Shown one piece after another: positions 59,693 to 64,000 of a stretch of 64,000 nt of DNA. How positions within the stretch are numbered: position 1 is the stretch's first letter; the number at the start of each line of letters is the position of its first letter. Position numbers and translations under genes: made by a program. The DNA lies in the NCBI RefSeq assembly GCF_040930455.2, contig NZ_CP170494.1. One strand, given 5' to 3'. The DNA comes from Neopusillimonas maritima (GTDB lineage Bacteria > Pseudomonadota > Gammaproteobacteria > Burkholderiales > Burkholderiaceae_B). The notes below the pieces were generated by a model that did no database searches, was not told the DNA's origin, and worked only from the letters and a program-made list of their open reading frames with translations.

Positions 59693-59727
59693 AACGCCCT
59701 TGCCAGTGTGTATCTGGCAAGGGCGTT
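59693..59727 (+). terminator. Strong rho-independent terminator of the oxygenase operon
   Basis: Fourteen-base arms AACGCCCTTGCCAG and its complement enclose a seven-base loop (59707-59713), followed by TTCTTT. It ends the Rieske/FAD/binding-protein operon before the chemoreceptor gene. Confidence 0.92.
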
Positions 59728-59798
59728 TTCTTTACGCCCGCCAACCCGTCGTGTAATGAAAGGCGCGCATTGCGCCTGCAACATCAGAGTAATTATTC

Positions 59799-61436
59799 AT
59801 GCGCAAAAATCTGCCGGTGACCAATGTAGAAACTGTTGTACGCGAAGATCAGTACCTGATCTCAAAAACCGACATGAAAGGACGCCTTATCTATGCAAAC
59901 CCGGCTTTCATCGAAGTCAGCGGCTTCACGCGCGACGAACTGATCGGCAAAGCGCACAATATTATTCGTCACCCCGATATGCCGCCCGAAGCCTTTGCCG
60001 ATCTGTGGGAAACCCTGAAAGCCGGCAAGCCCTGGCTGGGGCTGGTAAAAAACCGGCGCAAAGACGGCGGTTTTTACTGGGTTCTGGCCAATGCCTACCC
60101 GGTAGTGGAAAACGGCGAGGTCACCTGCTATGCCTCGGTGCGCATCAAACCCAGCCAGGAACAAGTTGAGGCCGCTGAAGCATTTTACGAAGCAATTAAC
60201 CAAGGCAAAGCACGTTGGCACACCGTACGCGAGGGTCAAAAAGTGCCCAAGGGTGTACTTCGCCTGCTCGATTGGGTGGGCCGGCCGTTCAGCCGCAGCT
60301 TGCGCTCGGGCATATTGCGTACCAGCGCCATGGGCGTTGCCGCCATTGCCGTCAGTGCATACTACGCGGCAACGGGGGGGGTTCCGGCATCTCATCAGTA
60401 CTATGCCTGGCCCCTTATTGGCCTACTAACCGCCGGCATGCTGGGGTATGGCTGGATCATCGCGCAGCGCATGCTCACTTCGTTGAACGACGCCGCCCGC
60501 CAGGCACGTCAAATTTCCGCCGGTAACCTCACCCTTGAGCTCGAAGAAGGCCAGAGCAAAGAAGTCAACAACTTGAATTTCTATCTCGACATCATGCGCA
60601 AGAGCCTGATCAGCATTGCCAATGATGTTCAAAGTGGCATTACCGCCACTGGCCATACGGCGCAAGTTTTATATGCCAACAACGCCCACTTGTCGGCCCG
60701 AACGGAAGACCAGGCCGCCTCATTGCAGGAAACCGCCGCGGCCATGGAGGAAATTACGGTTACGGTTAAACAAAACACCGACAACGCCCATTTGGCCAAC
60801 CGCCTGGCCGACGAAAGCATGGCTATTGCCCAGCGCGGGGGTGAAGTGGTGTCGGAAGTCGTTCAAACCATGAATGGCATCAGCGAAAGCTCAGGCAAAA
60901 TCTCCGATATCGTCACCCTTATTGAAGGAATCGCTTTTCAAACCAATATTCTTGCCCTTAATGCCGCAGTTGAATCAGCTCGTGCGGGGGAAGCCGGCAA
61001 AAGCTTTGCTGTTGTGGCCGGTGAAGTTCGCAACCTGGCACTGAAAAGCTCGCAGGCAGCCAAGGAAGTGAAAGGTTTAATCGACAACTCCAATGCACGC
61101 ATCACCGCCGGCTCGCAACAAGCTGCCCGCGCCGGTGACACCATGCAGGAAATTGTTGAATCGGTGCGGCGTGTTACCGACATCATGAACGAGATCACCA
61201 CCGCATCCGTTGAACAGTCCACCGGTCTAAGTGAAATCAACCAGGCCATTGGCCAAATGGATGGGGTCACGCAACAAAATGCCAATCTGGTCAATGATTT
61301 AAGCCAAACTGTACGCACGCTTTCGGCGGAAGCCGACAATCTGGCCGAGGCCATTGCCGTGCTGAATACCGGCTTAAAAAGCCAAGGCCGGCCCGCCATG
61401 GTGGGCTCCGACGAGCTGCGTTTGAGGGCTTCATAG
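59799..61436 (+). CDS. PAS-containing methyl-accepting chemotaxis protein (Aer-like)
   Basis: 545 residues. The PAS domain is at about residues 25-115 (TDMKGRLIYANPAFIEVSGF, KPWLGLVKNRRKDGGFYWVL). Two membrane helices follow at about 165-215 with almost no periplasmic loop, then a HAMP-like linker. The signalling hairpin is at 290-500 (IEGIAFQTNILALNAAVESA, KSFAVVAGEVRNLALKSS). It senses a cytoplasmic redox or metabolic signal, as Aer does, and steers swimming. Its position between aromatic-degradation operons suggests energy taxis to aromatic compounds. Confidence 0.93.
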   Translation: MRKNLPVTNVETVVREDQYLISKTDMKGRLIYANPAFIEVSGFTRDELIGKAHNIIRHPDMPPEAFADLWETLKAGKPWLGLVKNRRKDGGFYWVLANAYPVVENGEVTCYASVRIKPSQEQVEAAEAFYEAINQGKARWHTVREGQKVPKGVLRLLDWVGRPFSRSLRSGILRTSAMGVAAIAVSAYYAATGGVPASHQYYAWPLIGLLTAGMLGYGWIIAQRMLTSLNDAARQARQISAGNLTLELEEGQSKEVNNLNFYLDIMRKSLISIANDVQSGITATGHTAQVLYANNAHLSARTEDQAASLQETAAAMEEITVTVKQNTDNAHLANRLADESMAIAQRGGEVVSEVVQTMNGISESSGKISDIVTLIEGIAFQTNILALNAAVESARAGEAGKSFAVVAGEVRNLALKSSQAAKEVKGLIDNSNARITAGSQQAARAGDTMQEIVESVRRVTDIMNEITTASVEQSTGLSEINQAIGQMDGVTQQNANLVNDLSQTVRTLSAEADNLAEAIAVLNTGLKSQGRPAMVGSDELRLRAS

Positions 61437-61473
61437 CCCCAACGCAGCAGGCTCACGCGCAACGCCGTACAAT

Positions 61474-61500
61474 ATCGGGGCCATAAAACATGGCCCCGAT
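61474..61500 (+). terminator. Rho-independent terminator after the chemoreceptor gene
   Basis: Eleven-base arms ATCGGGGCCAT and its complement enclose a five-base loop, followed by TGTCTTTCT. The T run lies within the leader of pcaB, just before its GGAG site. Confidence 0.8.
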
Positions 61501-61518
61501 TGTCTTTCTGGAGTGTCC

Positions 61519-62886
61519 GTGAGCCTGCCGTTATTTGAAAGCTTTCTTACCACCACTGAAATGAGTCAGGTTTTTGACGACGCCAATGTCGTTCAAGCCA
61601 TGCTCGACTTCGAAGCTGCCCTGGCCCAGGCACAAGCCCAGGAGGGCTTGATTTCAAATGAAACGGCCGCGCTTATTTCGAACCACTGCAAAGCAGAAAA
61701 ATTCGATATTCCGGCACTCGTCATCGCGGCGCGGCGTGCGGGCAGCATGGCCATTCCCCTGGTTAAAGCGTTAACCCAGTCCGTCGCCGGAGAAAATAAA
61801 GAGGCCGCCACCAAAGTGCATTGGGGCAGCACCAGCCAAGACGTCATCGATACCGGTTCGGTTTTGGTGACCCGTCAAGCGCTGAAGGTTATCGATAACG
61901 ACCTTGCGCCGCTATGCGCGCGCCTGCTTGATCTGGCTGAGGAACACCTTCGTACCCCGGTATTGGCCCGCACACTCATGCAGCCTGCCCAAACCACCAC
62001 CCTGGGCTTCAAAATGGTGAACTGGGTGGCACCGCTGATCCGCAGCCGCCAGGCATTAATAGACCTGGCCGAGATGTCGTTACAGGTACAACTTGGCGGC
62101 GCCATCGGCACCCTTGCAGTAATGGGTGAGAAAGGCCCCGCCGTTGCCCGGCGCGTCGCACATATTCTGGAACTAAGTCCGGCACAAGGCAACTGGCACA
62201 CGCAACGCGACAACTGGATACGTCTGGGGCTGGAAGTAGCCATTCTAACGGGTAGCCTGGGCAAAATTGGCAAAGATCTCAGCCTGATGTCGCAAGGCGA
62301 AGTGGCCGAACTGGCCGAACCCACAGGACAAGGGCGCGGCGGCTCGTCGGCCATGCCACACAAACGTAACCCGGTATCGGCCATGATCGCCCTGGCCGCC
62401 GCAGCACGCACCCCTCAAAAAGCCGCCACGCTCCTGGCTACTCTGCCGCAAGAGCATGAACGCAGCCTGGGTAACTGGCAGGCAGAACTGGCGGAATGGC
62501 CCGGGCTGTTTCTAAGTGCCCATGGCTCAGTCAGCGCCTTGCGTGAGGCGTTTTCTGGCTTGGTTATCGACGCCGATCGCATGCGACGCAATATCGACAA
62601 TTTACAAGGCCTTATTTTTGCTGAAGCCGTTTCAGTCTATCTGGCCCAAGCCATTGGGCGGCCGGCGGCTCACCAGCTTATGGAAGAACTTACCGGCCAA
62701 ACATTGGCAAAGCAATGCCATTTAGCCGACGTTGTCACTGAAACGGTACAAAACGACCCCGACCTGTCCGGAAAGCTGGATATCGACGTCGTGAAAAGTC
62801 TGTTTGACCCTGTTAAAGCCAGCGTTTCAGCGCAGCAACTAACCACGGTGCGGCTAGACGAATTGCGACAACAACTGCGTGCTTAA
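61519..62886 (+). CDS. pcaB: 3-Carboxy-cis,cis-muconate cycloisomerase
   Basis: 455 residues from the GTG at 61519, with GGAG five bases before it; the GTG at 61513 overlaps that site. The fumarase/aspartase signature GSSAMPHKRNPVSAM is near residue 275, with the partner segments HWGSTSQDVIDTGSVL and MQPAQTTTLGFKM. It converts 3-carboxy-muconate to 4-carboxymuconolactone in the protocatechuate branch of the beta-ketoadipate pathway. The next step is encoded by the following gene, 33 bases downstream. Confidence 0.93.
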   Translation: MSLPLFESFLTTTEMSQVFDDANVVQAMLDFEAALAQAQAQEGLISNETAALISNHCKAEKFDIPALVIAARRAGSMAIPLVKALTQSVAGENKEAATKVHWGSTSQDVIDTGSVLVTRQALKVIDNDLAPLCARLLDLAEEHLRTPVLARTLMQPAQTTTLGFKMVNWVAPLIRSRQALIDLAEMSLQVQLGGAIGTLAVMGEKGPAVARRVAHILELSPAQGNWHTQRDNWIRLGLEVAILTGSLGKIGKDLSLMSQGEVAELAEPTGQGRGGSSAMPHKRNPVSAMIALAAAARTPQKAATLLATLPQEHERSLGNWQAELAEWPGLFLSAHGSVSALREAFSGLVIDADRMRRNIDNLQGLIFAEAVSVYLAQAIGRPAAHQLMEELTGQTLAKQCHLADVVTETVQNDPDLSGKLDIDVVKSLFDPVKASVSAQQLTTVRLDELRQQLRA

Positions 62887-62919
62887 ACCAAAACTCACTC
62901 GCTATCTGGAAAGAACATC

Positions 62920-64000
62920 ATGACTTTTGATCCTATCCGTCACGACTTCGAACGCGGCCTTAAAAATCGTCGGGAAATCCTGGGAGACGCCTGGGTTGAT
63001 CGCTCTTTTGATCGCGCCAACAATTTCAACGCGGAATTTCAGGAACTCATCACCCGATTTGCCTGGAAAGAAATCTGGGGTCGTCCAGGACTCGACAAGA
63101 AAACACGCCGCGCCATGGTATTGGCCATTACCATGGCACTGGGCCGTTGGGAGGAGTTTGAGTTGCATGTGCGTGCAGGCCTGCAAGGCGGTGCGCCCGA
63201 TACGCGCCTGACGCCGGACGAACTCAAAGAAATTCTTATTCAAACAGCAATCTATGCCGGTGTACCCGCGGCCAATACCGGCTTCAGCCATGCGCAGGCT
63301 ATTCTGAAAGAAATCGGTGAAGAAATTGGCTATGCCCTAACGCCCACCAACCCAGGCGACACCTGCCATCCCGGTTACGGCCACGAACGCGTCACCAAAA
63401 GCAAACCTGCCTTGCATTACAGCGTTCGCGCCGCACGCAATAACCACACGCAACAGAAACAAACCATTGTATTGAGCCACGCACTGGGGTGCGACCTTAC
63501 TATGTGGGACCGCCTGGCCACCACCTTGTCGGCCGACTTCAACGTCGTCACCTATGATCATCGTGGGCATGGTGCCTCCGATGCCCCGGCCGGCCTTTAC
63601 TCAATGGCCGATTTGGCCGAAGACGCCGCACGCCTGGTGGAGGAGCTGGATTGCGGTTCGGTGATCTGGATTGGCCTTTCCATGGGCGGGATGGTCGGCC
63701 AGGAATTGGCGATCCGCCGTCCGGAACTCATCAGCGCGCTGGTGATTGCCAACTCCACCTCCGCTTACCCCGATAATGTCCGCGAAGTTTGGCAGCAACG
63801 CATTGCAACCGTTCAGGCTCAGGGAATCGAAGTAATCGCCGATGCTGTAATGGAACGCTATTTTCACGAACAATTTCGCCGTGAACGGCCGGCTACCGTT
63901 GCCACGTTCCGCCGTCGGCTGATTACCACCGATGCAGAAGGTTATGTAGGCTGCTGCAACGCAGTGGGGACCGTCGACACCACGAATCGTTTAGATCAAA
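62920..64000 (+). CDS. 4-Carboxymuconolactone decarboxylase-3-oxoadipate enol-lactonase fusion (3' end outside window)
   Basis: 360 codons run to the window end without a stop. Residues ~1-130 are a carboxymuconolactone decarboxylase domain (GRWEEFELHVRAGLQGG, IYAGVPAANTGFSHA). From about residue 170 an alpha-beta hydrolase follows (VLSHALGCDLTMWDRLA, NVVTYDHRGHGASD, nucleophile in GLSMGGMVG), the enol-lactonase PcaD. The pair converts 4-carboxymuconolactone to 3-oxoadipate. The order decarboxylase then lactonase is the reverse of actinobacterial PcaL. GGAAAG lies before the ATG. Only the last ~30-60 residues are expected to be missing. Confidence 0.9.
   Translation, partial: MTFDPIRHDFERGLKNRREILGDAWVDRSFDRANNFNAEFQELITRFAWKEIWGRPGLDKKTRRAMVLAITMALGRWEEFELHVRAGLQGGAPDTRLTPDELKEILIQTAIYAGVPAANTGFSHAQAILKEIGEEIGYALTPTNPGDTCHPGYGHERVTKSKPALHYSVRAARNNHTQQKQTIVLSHALGCDLTMWDRLATTLSADFNVVTYDHRGHGASDAPAGLYSMADLAEDAARLVEELDCGSVIWIGLSMGGMVGQELAIRRPELISALVIANSTSAYPDNVREVWQQRIATVQAQGIEVIADAVMERYFHEQFRRERPATVATFRRRLITTDAEGYVGCCNAVGTVDTTNRLDQ

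Overview
The window looks like a chromosomal segment of a betaproteobacterium, most likely Burkholderiales/Alcaligenaceae. This is inferred from gene content: the purL-guaB-guaA neighbourhood, a Tad pilus locus of the betaproteobacterial type, and protocatechuate-branch aromatic catabolism. It has not been checked against a database. No rRNA, tRNA or CRISPR array was seen.

Left core region (1-15.05 kb). A truncated metallophosphoesterase-glycosyltransferase fusion comes first, followed by a zinc metallopeptidase-like protein. Next is a minus-strand block in which ilvD is followed by a complete RND efflux system (outer-membrane factor, adaptor, pump), and then a serine beta-lactamase-like hydrolase. 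An ECF42-type sigma factor cassette follows: sigma factor, DUF1428, YCII/DGPF protein, SRPBCC protein and a frameshifted TPR protein. Immediately upstream of the sigma factor, only the C-terminal end of a DJ-1/PfpI gene remains.

Accessory region (15.05-38.57 kb). The outer part (15.18-20.07 kb) holds a HicA-like toxin/HTH pair with a clear operator-promoter, a solitary IS3-type end, a NucS-like nuclease gene and an IS21 element with target duplication. The inner part (20.131-38.565 kb) is an integrated island. It lies between two copies of the 13-bp guaA 3'-end sequence, has repeated AATACCATCC motifs at both ends, and carries a tyrosine integrase broken at its 3' end. Its cargo is a putative ADP-ribosyltransferase-like toxin and partner, copper genes (HMA chaperone, CopB-type ATPase, Met/His-rich periplasmic protein), and a GC-rich coupled operon. 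The operon encodes an isoprenylcysteine methyltransferase-like membrane protein, a frameshifted thiolase, a beta-CASP nuclease, a thymidine/AMP phosphorylase, a PRPP synthetase and a divergent phosphoketolase. An IS3 element has split a DUF3141 gene in the island, and the reading frame can be rejoined exactly. The operon may convert RNA or nucleotides to acetyl phosphate; this is inference.

Right core region (38.55-64 kb). guaA, guaB and purL supply purine nucleotides. An uninterrupted DUF192-GreB reading frame follows, then a tightly overlapping Tad/Flp pilus operon without a recognisable TadZ, in which an FHA domain is fused to the CpaF ATPase. The last block is an aromatic-acid catabolic region: TetR regulator, Rieske oxygenase, FAD monooxygenase, periplasmic binding protein, PAS chemoreceptor, PcaB, and a PcaC-PcaD fusion that runs off the window end.

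Three genes (TPR protein, istB, thiolase) each carry a single-base frameshift in or next to a homopolymer run. These could be true decay or assembly errors, and should be checked before calling them pseudogenes.
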